A DNA stretch of 64,000 bases from Skeletonema marinoi (taxonomy: Eukaryota; Bacillariophyta; Thalassiosirophyceae; Thalassiosirales; Thalassiosiraceae): contig CM060486.1 in assembly GCA_030544225.1 (NCBI GenBank), positions 2,356,001 through 2,420,000 of the forward strand, read 5' to 3'. The translations under genes were made by a program, and so were the position numbers. Below are positions 52,209 to 62,145 of this stretch, piece after piece. The notes beneath the pieces are model-generated. The model searched no databases, was not told the DNA's origin, and saw nothing but the letters and a program-made list of their open reading frames with translations. How positions within the stretch are numbered: position 1 is the first letter of the stretch; each line of letters begins with the position of its first letter.

Positions 52209-53168
52209 ATGAGAGTAGCGCATCGGCCATCATCATTCCAATATGTCATCATTTTCAGTCTACTTCTAATTGTTTCAATTCAGCAATATTACCAGGTGGA
52301 GGCAGATGAATTAGATAATGATATTCTGCAAGCTCTAACATACAAAATAGACAACTTGGGCGGATACGTGCATCCATCAATAAAGTTAGTTTCTCCATCG
52401 CCATGTTGCCAACGAGGAATCATCTCATCTGAAGACGTATCTCTCGGGAACGATGATGATCAAGGATTTTGGGTACGTGTTCCACCAACCTATCATCTTA
52501 CAAGAAACCTGGCAATGCAAACATTAGAACCTCTGATTCCAAAAGATGTACTAGAATATGCTCCTCTGTCGACGTTGGATGATGGGGCTCTACTTCTATT
52601 ATTGCTTGTCCATTTGAAGGGGATAGGCTCGAAAGAATGGGGACCATATCTAGACTCTTTACCTGACCGTCCTGGGTGTGGATGGTACGGCGATATTAAC
52701 AGCATAGCCGACGAAGAGTACAAACATGTAGCGCAAGAATCAAAGCGATATGTTTCCAGAGTAGCTAGTGGTATGGCAGCTGACTACGGAGCATTCCTTG
52801 CAACAGAGCATTGGCCTAGAGAGTGGCAGAATTCTGCAGAAAAAGCAATTGAGTGGTCTCTTTGTATAGTGTCCAGCCGAGGAACAGCGGCTTCTCCTGA
52901 ATATGGAGGAGGCGTCATCAAGCTTGTGCCTCTAGTTGACATGTTTAATCACTCTCCTGAGCACAAAGGTTTCAAAGAGTTGACAAAGGAAGATCTCGGG
53001 ATCGATTCATCACACTTGGAAGGCTCATTTGCAGTGAGAATAGAAAAAGATTACCATCCTGGAGAGGAGATTTTTGTTGATTACAACTTATCAGACTATG
53101 CACCCGAAGAATGGTTCATGTCTCATGGATTTGTCCCACAAGAAGCAAGTCACAGACAAGAGCTGTAA
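52209..53168 (+). CDS. SET-domain protein (SETD/Rubisco-LSMT type) with N-terminal signal anchor
   Basis: Candidate protein lysine methyltransferase, 319 aa, starting at the first ATG (52209). Residues about 12-30 are hydrophobic (QYVIIFSLLLIVSIQQYY), a signal peptide or anchor, which is unusual for this class. SET motifs follow: GIISSEDVSLG, GWYGDIN, PLVDMFNHSPEH (NHS at 247-249, binding S-adenosylmethionine) and IFVDYNLSDYAPEEWFMSHG (catalytic-type Tyr292). The split, insertion-containing SET arrangement resembles SETD3/SETD6/Rubisco large-subunit methyltransferases. A substrate-binding C-terminal domain is not seen, because the protein stops soon after the SET core. The signal suggests the secretory pathway or, less likely, the plastid. 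Confidence 0.87.
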   Translation: MRVAHRPSSFQYVIIFSLLLIVSIQQYYQVEADELDNDILQALTYKIDNLGGYVHPSIKLVSPSPCCQRGIISSEDVSLGNDDDQGFWVRVPPTYHLTRNLAMQTLEPLIPKDVLEYAPLSTLDDGALLLLLLVHLKGIGSKEWGPYLDSLPDRPGCGWYGDINSIADEEYKHVAQESKRYVSRVASGMAADYGAFLATEHWPREWQNSAEKAIEWSLCIVSSRGTAASPEYGGGVIKLVPLVDMFNHSPEHKGFKELTKEDLGIDSSHLEGSFAVRIEKDYHPGEEIFVDYNLSDYAPEEWFMSHGFVPQEASHRQEL

Positions 53169-53211
53169 GCCAAACAAAACGCTACTATAAATACAGCTCC
53201 TAACCTTACTG

Positions 53212-54294
53212 CTACAATTTCATGGAGCAGAATTTATCTAAATGAGAAAACATGTCAGAATTCTCTCTTTTTTCAATTGCCATCGATAACTCATCGATAC
53301 GCTCCTGCCTTGCCCGCAGACCATCCCTCTGTTCGCGAGTGACATAATCAGCTTGTTCCAATATGTCTTCATATTTTTCAATATCCCGTGTTAGCATGAT
53401 GACCTCCCTGTCTCTCTCTTGCAAGTCTCTTCGTTGCATGTCGATAACTTTGTGTAGACGATGCTCCATGTTCTTCAATTCATCTTGATGCAACTGTATA
53501 TAGTTGTTGAGATCCTCGTCCTTCAGGTCAACAACTTTGTGTAGACGCAGCTCCATGTCCTTCATTTTATCTTGATGCAATCGCATGCAGTTGTTGAGAT
53601 CCTCATCCTTCTTACAGAGTAGCTCTTCACATCTTTCCAATCTCTCCTCAAGTTGAAAGTTCAACATTTCCAGCTCTTTGACAGTGTCCACTCGCTTGCC
53701 TATCTGAGCAATTACAGTCTTATCCTCTTCTGCTCTGTCCAATAAGCGATCGTTTTCAACCTTGAGACGATCCACCACGCTTTCAAGAGATATCATGTGC
53801 TTCTCCTTCTCTTCAATCTCCTCAACTGCTAGCTCCAGCTGATGATGGCACTTCCTGATTTCATTCTCCATAACATTCTCCATATCATCTCTCTCATCTT
53901 TTATCTCCTGCTCATACTTGTCGAACCTTCGGGTTTGCTCCTCTAACTTCTCTTCCAAGTCATGACACTTATCCTCCAAGTCATGACACTTATCCTCCAG
54001 CGCGAGCGTTTCTCGCTGATGCTGCTCAGTCGCCTTCTTATACTCTTCTTCTCTTTCCTTGCAGTGAGCTAACAGTTCTTCATACGCCACATCTAGATGG
54101 ACAGGAAGATTGCCACGTAACTTCAGCTGATCTTCCAATCTATCCCTGTCGCGACAAACCTTGTGGAGTTCATCCTCGCGCTCCCGAAGGCGTTCGGTCA
54201 GCTGAAACACTAAATCATCTTTGCTATCGCGATAGCCCTTTTTGGTAGAGGAGGCAAAGCTCCCACTTAATGATAACCCGGTGTACGGTGCCAT
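53212..54294 (-). CDS. Coiled-coil protein with heptad and 29-residue tandem repeats
   Basis: The protein has 360 aa, starting at the ATG complementary to 54292-54294 (MAPYTGLSLSG). Almost the whole length (about 30-350) is a charged coiled coil. Two tandem duplications are visible. One is an exact heptad duplication, LEDKCHD-LEDKCHD, from a 21-bp DNA repeat near 53955-53995. The other is a 29-residue unit beginning KDEDLNN and ending LHKVVDL/LHKVIDM, from an 87-bp repeat near 53446-53620. No enzymatic motif is present. It is divergent from the next coiled-coil gene, with 247 bp between starts. A structural or scaffold role is inferred. Confidence 0.82.
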   Translation of the reverse strand: MAPYTGLSLSGSFASSTKKGYRDSKDDLVFQLTERLREREDELHKVCRDRDRLEDQLKLRGNLPVHLDVAYEELLAHCKEREEEYKKATEQHQRETLALEDKCHDLEDKCHDLEEKLEEQTRRFDKYEQEIKDERDDMENVMENEIRKCHHQLELAVEEIEEKEKHMISLESVVDRLKVENDRLLDRAEEDKTVIAQIGKRVDTVKELEMLNFQLEERLERCEELLCKKDEDLNNCMRLHQDKMKDMELRLHKVVDLKDEDLNNYIQLHQDELKNMEHRLHKVIDMQRRDLQERDREVIMLTRDIEKYEDILEQADYVTREQRDGLRARQERIDELSMAIEKRENSDMFSHLDKFCSMKL

Positions 54295-54540
54295 GATTCT
54301 TTGGCTTGCTCGATAGGGTGGCAGGTGGCAGGGCGGGCGCGGCGGGGTTGTGTCCAAAAGAGGTGGCAGCAAGTTTCATTTCATTTGTTTTCGCGTATAG
54401 TGAGGGGCTTTCGTGTACAAATCGCTGATTTTGTTCGCATTATTTCTAGCACCCTGCGACATCATCTTACTTATTCTTCTCCCAAGCCATCACTTCACTT
54501 ACTTGTGTCTACCTGTTTGAAATCCAATATCTCTTCTATC

Positions 54541-55344
54541 ATGACTGAACTAACACGCGCAGAGAAGAAGGCGGAAGAGGTCCGACAAAGGATGAAGATT
54601 GCCAGCCCCCTTCCTGAGACCGTGGCAGCTGTAAAGGCCGCTGTGAAAACACAGAAAGACCGATCCGTTTTGGAGTTGGAGCAGAAGATTCTTACTCTCG
54701 AAGAAGCGAAGTGTAAGATTATAGCTGGATACGAGCAGCGGCTTAAGCTGAAAGATGCCACCATCGAGTTGTTACAAACGAAGGTTGGCAGTATTGAAGA
54801 AGGAGAGGCAAAGAATAAGGAAATGGAAGCAGCAATCAAGGAGCAAGAAGCCAAAATTACTAGTCTCAAGGCAGTGGAAGAAGAGAATAAGCAGCTGAAG
54901 ATAGATTTGGACCACCTGCAAAAGACGTCAGAGTATGATCAAAAGATGGCGCAGGAAGCCCTCAGTGCCGCTGAAGCAAATCTGTCTTCCAAAGTCGAAG
55001 AACATGATCTTCTTCAGAAAAAACTGGTGAACTTGCTAAGCAAGCTACAAGTTCGATCCAAAATGACTCAGGCGCTGAGCGAGCTTGATAACGATATCGC
55101 TGAGCTTTCTGATCAAGATGGTCACATTGTAGTTCAGGAATCCTGCACGCAAATTTATCAGGCGTGTGATGCAATCGATGTGGAAAAGATTAAAGAGTCT
55201 CTCAGCCCCCGTAACATGATAATTGATGAAAGAGATGACTCTCCAGTTCAAGAAGCAGAGGTAGAGAAAGAAACCTCGATGACGATGAAAAAGCTGGCCG
55301 GTATGATGGCATGTGGCGCTTCATTGCCTCTTGCTGCCGAGTAA
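54541..55344 (+). CDS. Coiled-coil protein, tandem paralog A
   Basis: The protein has 267 aa from the ATG at 54541. The frame upstream is open but without ATG. MTELTRAEKKAEEVRQRMK starts the protein, and a coiled coil spans about 30-190 with KEQEAKITSLKAVEEENKQL. An acidic, less ordered C-terminal third ends in MACGASLPLAAE. The family is unknown. The neighbour at 55765 has the same N-terminal pattern (MTDKSRAAAKAEEVLLKMK), the KEQEAKI core and a similar acidic tail, so the two arose by tandem duplication. Confidence 0.8.
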   Translation: MTELTRAEKKAEEVRQRMKIASPLPETVAAVKAAVKTQKDRSVLELEQKILTLEEAKCKIIAGYEQRLKLKDATIELLQTKVGSIEEGEAKNKEMEAAIKEQEAKITSLKAVEEENKQLKIDLDHLQKTSEYDQKMAQEALSAAEANLSSKVEEHDLLQKKLVNLLSKLQVRSKMTQALSELDNDIAELSDQDGHIVVQESCTQIYQACDAIDVEKIKESLSPRNMIIDERDDSPVQEAEVEKETSMTMKKLAGMMACGASLPLAAE

Positions 55345-55764
55345 TGTTCTGGGGCATGCTACTGGAACTATTTATGTAAAGAATTTGTACAGAGATTTAT
55401 CGTAATGTGTCAGAGATTTTAGGATGATTAAACCATTGTATGAGATCGATGATAACATCGGCAACGGAAGAAGAGGTAATAACTTTTAATCAATCAACTA
55501 ATACTATTACTACTGTACTACACACTACTCCATAACACAAGGGATCTAAAGAGGAGGACAGGTATTATTACATGTGTTTGATATCTTTCTTGTGAATAAA
55601 AAACAATCCTGCATACAAGAAGCAAAAAAATTGGGCGAGGGTCATGTGGCTTCTCATCGCAGAAAGAAACACATCAATCAAACTGCAGCACACTTTATTT
55701 TATTCCGTAGCTCTGCCTGCAACTTGCCAACGATCCGCCGTATCCTCTACTTACCTAATAAACA
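55345..55764. other. Spacer between tandem paralogs
   Basis: This 0.42-kb spacer lies between the two tandem coiled-coil genes. It contains ACTACTACT-like words near 55500-55530 and presumably the promoter of the second copy. Nothing else is recognised. Confidence 0.35.
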
Positions 55765-56577
55765 ATGACTGACAAATCAAGAGCAGCAGCGAAGGCGGAG
55801 GAAGTTCTTCTCAAGATGAAAGGGACGTTGGCGGTCAACGCCAACAACTCAATGTCATCATCGGCCGAGGTTGACAACATCTTGGGTCAGATGCAAAAAG
55901 AAGCCACTTCAACTTCCAAACCCAAACACATGCAAGTCATTGGGCTTGAGGAAGAGGTTAGGCTTAAAGAGGTAACAATCAAGGGGCTGCACTCGAAGAT
56001 CTATGGGTTGGAGAGGCAACTCTATCAGTCCAGCGAGAGGGTTATGAATCTCGAAGTATTGGCTGATGAGAACAAGGATCTGAAAGCACTGATCAAGGAG
56101 CAGGAAGCTAAGATTATCAATCTCGAGAAGGTGCAGGAAGAGAACAAGAAGCTAGAAGAAACGCTTAGCAATCTGAAGGAAAAGAACACGAACGTGCTGA
56201 AAACAGCGAAGGATCACCAGAAAGGTTGGAAGGATTGTATCAGCAAGCTTGAGGTCAAAATCTCAGAAAAGGACGCCGAGAATCGCCTCCTTCGTTCTAA
56301 CATGACCAAGTTGATGAGGAAGCTCGAGGGCACCATCGCAGAGTTTTCCGATCTCAACGGTCTACAAGTTTCGTTGTCACTTGCCAGCTCATCTGAATCC
56401 GAAGATTGTGATACAATTGAGGATAAGAACACCGCCCATGAAGAAAGCAGAGACGACGACTGTGAACAGAAAACCACAGTGGAGAAGGGCAGGGCTACAA
56501 TGAGTCCCATGAGCCCCGTTGCTGAGAAAATCAATAACGCTGGGCGTTTCTTGCGTTGCGAAGCTGCTATCGAGTAG
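55765..56577 (+). CDS. Coiled-coil protein, tandem paralog B
   Basis: The protein has 270 aa. It starts MTDKSRAAAKAEEVLLKMKG and has a coiled coil at about 60-195 with KEQEAKIINLEKVQEENKKL. A Ser/Glu/Asp-rich segment (SSSESEDCDTIED) and a short ordered end (SPVAEKINNAGRFLRC) follow. It matches the upstream gene (54541-55344) in length, N-terminus, central core and layout, with clear divergence elsewhere. Function is unknown. It converges with the triose-phosphate translocator gene. Confidence 0.8.
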   Translation: MTDKSRAAAKAEEVLLKMKGTLAVNANNSMSSSAEVDNILGQMQKEATSTSKPKHMQVIGLEEEVRLKEVTIKGLHSKIYGLERQLYQSSERVMNLEVLADENKDLKALIKEQEAKIINLEKVQEENKKLEETLSNLKEKNTNVLKTAKDHQKGWKDCISKLEVKISEKDAENRLLRSNMTKLMRKLEGTIAEFSDLNGLQVSLSLASSSESEDCDTIEDKNTAHEESRDDDCEQKTTVEKGRATMSPMSPVAEKINNAGRFLRCEAAIE

Positions 56578-56815
56578 ATTGGATTTCAAGATTGTTGTGT
56601 CGTATATTGTTTAATTTTTGTGGAGAAGAAATTTGGTGGGCAAGATGTTTTGATTTTAATGTTGATTGAGTATCAGTGATGATGATGTGATAACCAACAT
56701 CGCGCGGTAGAGCAGTAATTGTTTAAGAAAGGAGTACACCCAACCTCCTCTATATACACTTTGCATTTATTGCAAATTCCTTTCCTCGCTTTCTTTCTCT
56801 ACATGCCGAAGATAT

Positions 56816-58095
56816 TTACGCAGCCTGATTCTTTTCCAACTCTTCATAATACTGCTTAGTCAAGCTGTACAACAAAACTCCTCCAAGACCAACAGCCGAT
56901 CCAATTGCCGCTTGCACAGTAATGGGTGTGCGGAATACAACGACAGATGCCACCACGATAAACACACGCTTCATTGTGTTTCCAACTGCCAATGTCACAG
57001 GATGGACATTGGAAAGAGCCAAATACATCACTTCATTGTTGAGATAATGGAACAATCCCGAGATAACCAACCCCTTGACCAATTCATATGTCGATGAATT
57101 CGGTAGTGCATCCTTCCACAACTGAACGAAACTCAATCCCTCACCCATCAAGAACAATGGGATAGACTGAATAAAGGCATAACAGGTCACAATACCAAAC
57201 AAGTTGACCGAAGTTAAATTCTCCCCAAGCTCTCCACCTGATGCATCCAACGCAGATTTGGACACGACTGCCCTCAGTGCAAACGCAAGGTTGCTTCCCA
57301 TGGCGGTGTAGAATGCCAACCAGCTAAAGGCACGTTCCTTCAAACAAGCATATGCCACACCACCCACAACGGGGATAAGAGTAGCATATACAACAGGATT
57401 CATCCATTTCCCAAAGATAACTCCAGAAACCATTGCCGAGAAGAATGGTTCCAAAGCCTTGACAATATGAGTGAAGCTTACTGCACCGGCATTGAGTGAC
57501 ATCATGGAAAGTTCTTGTCCGGCCATGTGGTAGAATCCAACCTTGTTGACGGCAGTTTTACCACTGGAGGTGAGGATGGGTGGGGCACGAAGTTTGGTGG
57601 TCCATAGGATGATGCAGTAGAGTGATCCGACGAGGAATTGGAGGGATCCGACGGTGAGTGGTGCAGAAATGACATTGAGGTATTTCTTGTTGAGAACTGT
57701 TGGAATAACAAGTTGTTGTTGTTATTTTGGAAGTTGTGTGATTGTTATATATAAAAGCATGAGTGCTGGTTGACACGTATACATTTGCTATAGACACATA
57801 AATCAGCACAATACTCACTATTGTAAACAACATTCAAAATGTACCAAAGCGCAAAGTATCCTCCAATCTTGAAACGAGCCAACATACTCAACGAAGCGTC
57901 ATCATCTCCGCCCCTGATTGCGATGTTAGTGTTAACATCGGTAGTTGTTAGCGCAGAGGTAACATCCAATGCCGATTTGGATGATTGTACGGATGATGAT
58001 GTTGCGCGAGTAGCAAGAGCAGGCTTGACGAATGGAGCTTGTCTGGCTGAGGCTGTTGCGGCGAGTAGAGCGAGGGCTAGGATGGGAGAGCGCAT
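56816..58095 (-). CDS. TPT: Plastid triose-phosphate/phosphate translocator, two exons
   Basis: Exchanges triose phosphate or related C3 phosphates for inorganic phosphate across plastid membranes. The protein has 385 aa. Exon 1 is 58095-57819 and exon 2 is 57696-56816. The 122-bp intron (GTGAGT to CAACAG) joins to YNILNKKYLNV, the family's conserved first-helix end. The N-terminus (MRSPILALALLAATASA) is a signal peptide followed by a Ser/Thr/Ala-rich transit-like region; RQAPF follows rather than an immediate Phe. Core motifs are VSFTHIVKALEPFFSAMVSG, AMGSNLAFALRAVVSK, and GNTMKRVFIVVASVVVFRTP with the substrate-binding Lys-Arg pair. About 8-10 helices are expected. Which phosphate sugar it prefers cannot be read from the sequence. 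Confidence 0.94.
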
Positions 58096-58348
58096 GGTTA
58101 TCTTGATAATAGGCTGGTAGGATAGATGATGATGGTGGCGCTGGCAGTTATGGGCTTGCGACGTCAAAGTGACATCATTGTCAAGAAGATAAAAGAAGTG
58201 TCACCGGGCGCGGTCTGGAAGTCGACTGATGTGACATGTGACTGCATCTCGGATCTTGTGTGTCATCATCGACAACAAAAAGCATCTCGCTCTCAGCAAG
58301 ATCCGGGCCAGATGATGTTTTGGCGATAATTGAGCGAAGTGTTGCTCC

Positions 58349-58530
58349 ATGGAGTGTATCATGGAGTGTGTCATGGAGTGTGCCACTGAGTGTGGAGTGT
58401 CTTGGAGTGTGTCTCAGAGCTATCTCAGAGCTGTCGTAGAGTGTCTCAGAGCTGTCGCAGAGCTATCTCAGAGCTGTCGCAGAGCTATCCTGTCGCAGAG
58501 CTATCTCAGAGCTGTCTCAGAGTTGTGGAT
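58349..58530 (+). repeat. Minisatellite array 1 (11-bp CTCAGAGCTAT and GGAGTG units)
   Basis: The array starts with several ATGGAGTGTGTC-like units and changes to repeats of CTCAGAGCTAT/CTCAGAGCTGT and GCAGAGCTATC variants. About a dozen units are seen, imperfect, in the plus orientation. Confidence 0.85.
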
Positions 58531-59125
58531 TCGGCGATCCGTCCAAGAAAATTTAACATCCTTACTACTTACATTGATCTACATGATGGCCTTGGCCGGC
58601 ACTCGAAGAGGGAAGTAGGCCGGCCAGCATTCATCAATATGTTGTCGACTGTCCTGACATATTTATATAGCCTTTACATCGTCGAAAGAGAGTGACAGCA
58701 ATCGCTCGCCGGCATTTCTATCATTTTAAATATCGTCGCCATCAACGGCAAAAAATCTTGCCAACTCCGTCTAGCCCCACTAGGGACGGCCGTTGTGGAG
58801 GAGATACGCTGCAAGTTGAATATCTCATTGTGGAAATATGGGTGAAGTTTATATTCGGCGTTTTACACGCCTTGAAAGCAACATATTTGTCCGTTTATTG
58901 ATAATCAATCGTATCAAAAAATTGTAATGAAGAGATTAGTCGCCACAAGAAGAATACACAACAATCAATCTTCTGAATGGACAAATAACAACAAATGAAC
59001 ATTGATATATGTCCTTATGCCTACCGCGGGTATAATATTAGGATCACTGGTGCTTCACTTTAGATAGTAATAAATGGAAATAATACACGAACTTAGTGTA
59101 AATGAATTATGTAGATACGTAATAA

Positions 59126-59168
59126 CATAATGCTCTACGTAATAACATAATGCTCTAATTAATGCACT
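59126..59168. repeat. Short AT-rich tandem duplication
   Basis: Two head-to-tail copies of TACGTAATAACATAATGCTC are seen, with a further partial match at the right end. They lie in otherwise AT-rich non-coding sequence. Confidence 0.7.
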
Positions 59169-59621
59169 CGTTTTATCATGATAATAATTGTAAATAATTG
59201 GGATCCATCTTTCTTCCACCGTCAATCCAAATTATATTGCATTGAACTGATATATTGATGATTTCTATTTGATTGTTGCGGACGCCGTAGACGTCTGACC
59301 GCTATGATATGGTGCCGAAACCACATCTGATCATAGCAGAGCAGATAAAATGGCGAGGTGTTGGCACACCACGATGCCGTCTTCTCGTCGGAGGAAGAAG
59401 CGATCACGAAGATTGCAATTGCCAGCGAGCCAATCATTTTTGACCTCTTCTGCACATCAAACTCCATAGGCGACCTTACACCTGACAGGTGGCAAATTTT
59501 CATCATTCAAATTGCACACTGCCTTTAGTAGGATGATAACAATGTATGCGCCTGCTGTTGACTTGCCCCAAAATCTTCATGGCCGGCTAGTCTCGCATTG
59601 CATATTGTAGTTTCAATATCA

Positions 59622-59790
59622 TGATGGAGCTATCTCAGAGCTATCTCAGAGCTGTCTCAGAGCTATCTCAGAGCTATCTCAGAGCTATCTCAGAGCTGTC
59701 TCAGAGCTGTCGCAGAGCTATCTCAGAGCTGTCTCAGAGCTGCTCGGAGCGTAACATGGAGTGTCTCGGAGTGTCACAGAGTCAAGGTGG
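59622..59790 (+). repeat. Minisatellite array 2 (11-bp CTCAGAGCTAT units, then GGAGTG units)
   Basis: The same units and strand orientation occur as in array 1, but here the CTCAGAGCTAT block comes first and the ATGGAGTG-type block last. About ten 11-bp units are nearly identical. The two arrays flank about 1.1 kb of unique sequence, as expected if one array was split by an insertion, or if two arrays formed from the same seed. Confidence 0.85.
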
Positions 59791-60336
59791 AGTGTCCTGG
59801 CACGCTGGTTCACCGCGCTAGTAAATTGCGATTTTATCATCGCTAGTTTTGAGCGATAGATTTGCTCCTATGTGTGGTTTCTGTACCTTAAGTAAGCTAC
59901 TGTACGCTTACACAAGCTACCATCGGCCAAAAAACCGATAACCATGGCACATCCGACAGCGTAGACGCCGACGCCTATATATCAGTCAATACCAAGTCCC
60001 TAATTGGATGTGATAGATTAAATTGCTTCTTTAAATATATAATAATAAGATTATGTGACCAGAACATTAATTATAACATCGAGAGGCCTTGCGGATAGGG
60101 GGTCAAATGTTGTGATGATGCCGTCGGAATTCGACAGTACGTCGGTGTTTTGAGAGACTTTGCGGATGGCTGTGGCAGTTATACTCGGCTGGTTTCATCT
60201 AATAGATATATTACATCGATCAGCCGAGTATCGTCGCTGCAGACACCTTTGAATCCCCTCCAAATGACCAACATGCTGTAGAAATTCGACGTCGTCGCCT
60301 GTTTGCTGAAAATGCTCTCCAGCTCGCTCAATATCA

Positions 60337-60415
60337 ACTATAACCATCATACTACCCGCCTTAAACGCTTGCTATGATGTTTACGAAGTCAAAAAGGCCG
60401 GCAGTATGATGGTTA
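60337..60415. repeat. Hairpin with perfect 15-bp stem
   Basis: TATAACCATCATACT and its exact reverse complement AGTATGATGGTTATA flank a loop of about 50 bp. A second, smaller inverted pair, ATACTCGGCTG and CAGCCGAGTAT, lies at about 60180-60231. Confidence 0.7.
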
Positions 60416-60594
60416 TACCCACTTCCTAAGGTACTAGGGTACGCCGAAGGAGCACCATGGAGGTGGTGTTTTGTGCTGTGGCTCTCGGTAAAAATCATGG
60501 GGTGCGTATGTAGGCAGGTAGATAAGTCCTACTACCATTCTGTTTTACCGTACCATCACTCTCACAATAAAATCGCGCTGTGAACCAGCGTGCT

Positions 60595-61125
60595 GGAGGC
60601 TGCGGGAAAATAGGTATCCGTACGTAGTTACGGTACATACGGTAAGGTATCGGTGCGTACGTACCTACGTACTCGACTCGCCGAACCCAATTTACATTTC
60701 CGTTCAAAAATGTAAATTGGGTAATTTGGCATCGACGCCAAATTACCCAACTTACATGAGGCTGGTGCCAATTTACCCAATTTACATCAGCACATGGAAC
60801 ATCGTCGTGGTTGCAATGAAGCTACCCCCCACTCGCTTCTTCGGATGACATATTATTTTGTCGTATAAGCCGCCGTCTCTAGCCTCACTCTGCCTGCCGC
60901 CGTCGCCTTCATCTTTTCGGTTTTACGATGACCGATCCGGCCCGGCAAGTCTTCGTATCACCGCTGTGAATTCGGATTCCGACGGCAACCGCACCTTCGT
61001 GCTTTCATTCAACAATATAAATTGACTCCGGTGGTTAAATTTCAACGGAATGATGTTAGATCTTTGCTGTGTCATATGGAGAAAATTAGAAAGACAGAGC
61101 CCAAACAAACATCTTATGTGGGCAC
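60595..61125 (+). repeat. Left arm of the large inverted repeat
   Basis: This arm of 531 bp matches the right arm base for base over most of its length. It includes AACATCGTCGTGGTTGCAAT, the CCGCCGTCTCTAGCC tract and CATATGGAGAAAATTAGAAA. The end in GTGGGCAC is where identity stops. Confidence 0.93.
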
Positions 61126-61737
61126 TTTTCTCAAGGTTTACGGAGGGAGGAAGATAGCTCGAATATTTCGGATGGATTGGGCGGTGATATTTCCTTTCTA
61201 AAATCAACAGTGTGTTAGGGTAATGATGATGATTATGATGAGCAGCAGTGTGAGAAGAAGATGAAGAAAACGGAGTCTGCAGAAAGTGATAGAGAGTACA
61301 CCACGACAATCAACCACACTTTATTCTGGAGGACGAGACTTTGGTTCGTGATAACCATCTACAGCCGTAGAAAGGCAGCTCATTCAACTCAGCTAAATTT
61401 ACCACTACAATCTCAATTTGAAACCCCAAAGTGACAATCCAAATCCATGATGATGAAGTAACATTCGAATCTTCTCTTGAAGCACAACCTTTCAGCTTCG
61501 GACGCTACTGCTTGCACTCGCTAACGCACAGTATTGTCATGTGCCAAATCCAAAAAGACAACAGACCAAGGACATGATTAGTTGATTGCAATGTAGCTGT
61601 TCATAAACGGTGCTTCGTTTCCCAACTCACGAAATACATTTCCTTCAAGCAGTGACCAACGTGATGAGTTGATTGCACTCAGATCCGCGAAGACAGAGGG
61701 CATGGGGCGGGCGTGATCAATGATACGCTCCGCTGTA

Positions 61738-62035
61738 GATCCAATCTTGTTGGAGTATGTAGTGCGGAGTGTTGTTCATAACTATGTTGGTTGGTTGTTG
61801 TATCAATACAATACCATGTCCTCCTCCACCATCACCATCACTTCTGCTCCTCCTTTGCATATTCATACTATCGTCATTATCCCAACTCCAACTTGCGTCC
61901 AATCTTGTTCGAGTAGTGCGGAGTGATGACTATGTTGTTGGTTGGTTGTTGTGTCAATATCATGTCCTCCTCCAACATCACATTACTACTCCTTCACATC
62001 ATATTCATATCATCATCATCCCAACTCTAAAGAGA
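61738..62035 (+). repeat. Diverged tandem duplication in the centre of the inverted repeat
   Basis: Two copies of a segment of about 160 bp lie head to tail. Both contain TCCAATCTTGTT, TAGTGCGGAGTG, GGTTGGTTGTTGT and CATGTCCTCCTCCA. The first starts near 61738 and the second near 61898. Confidence 0.75.
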
Positions 62036-62145
62036 TGGCGGCTCATCCACAATAAAATAGCTCCAATCGTTATCTTCGTTATGTCTCTCATATTGTTGGT
62101 TTTGTTGCTGCTTTGGGTAATCAAGAATGTCAGAGCTATCCTACC

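Noticed and set aside
58349-59790. Two similar arrays considered as long terminal repeats of a retroelement
   Set aside because: The likeness comes from simple 11-bp units. The arrays have opposite internal order, and the segment between them shows no retroelement gene or primer-binding site.
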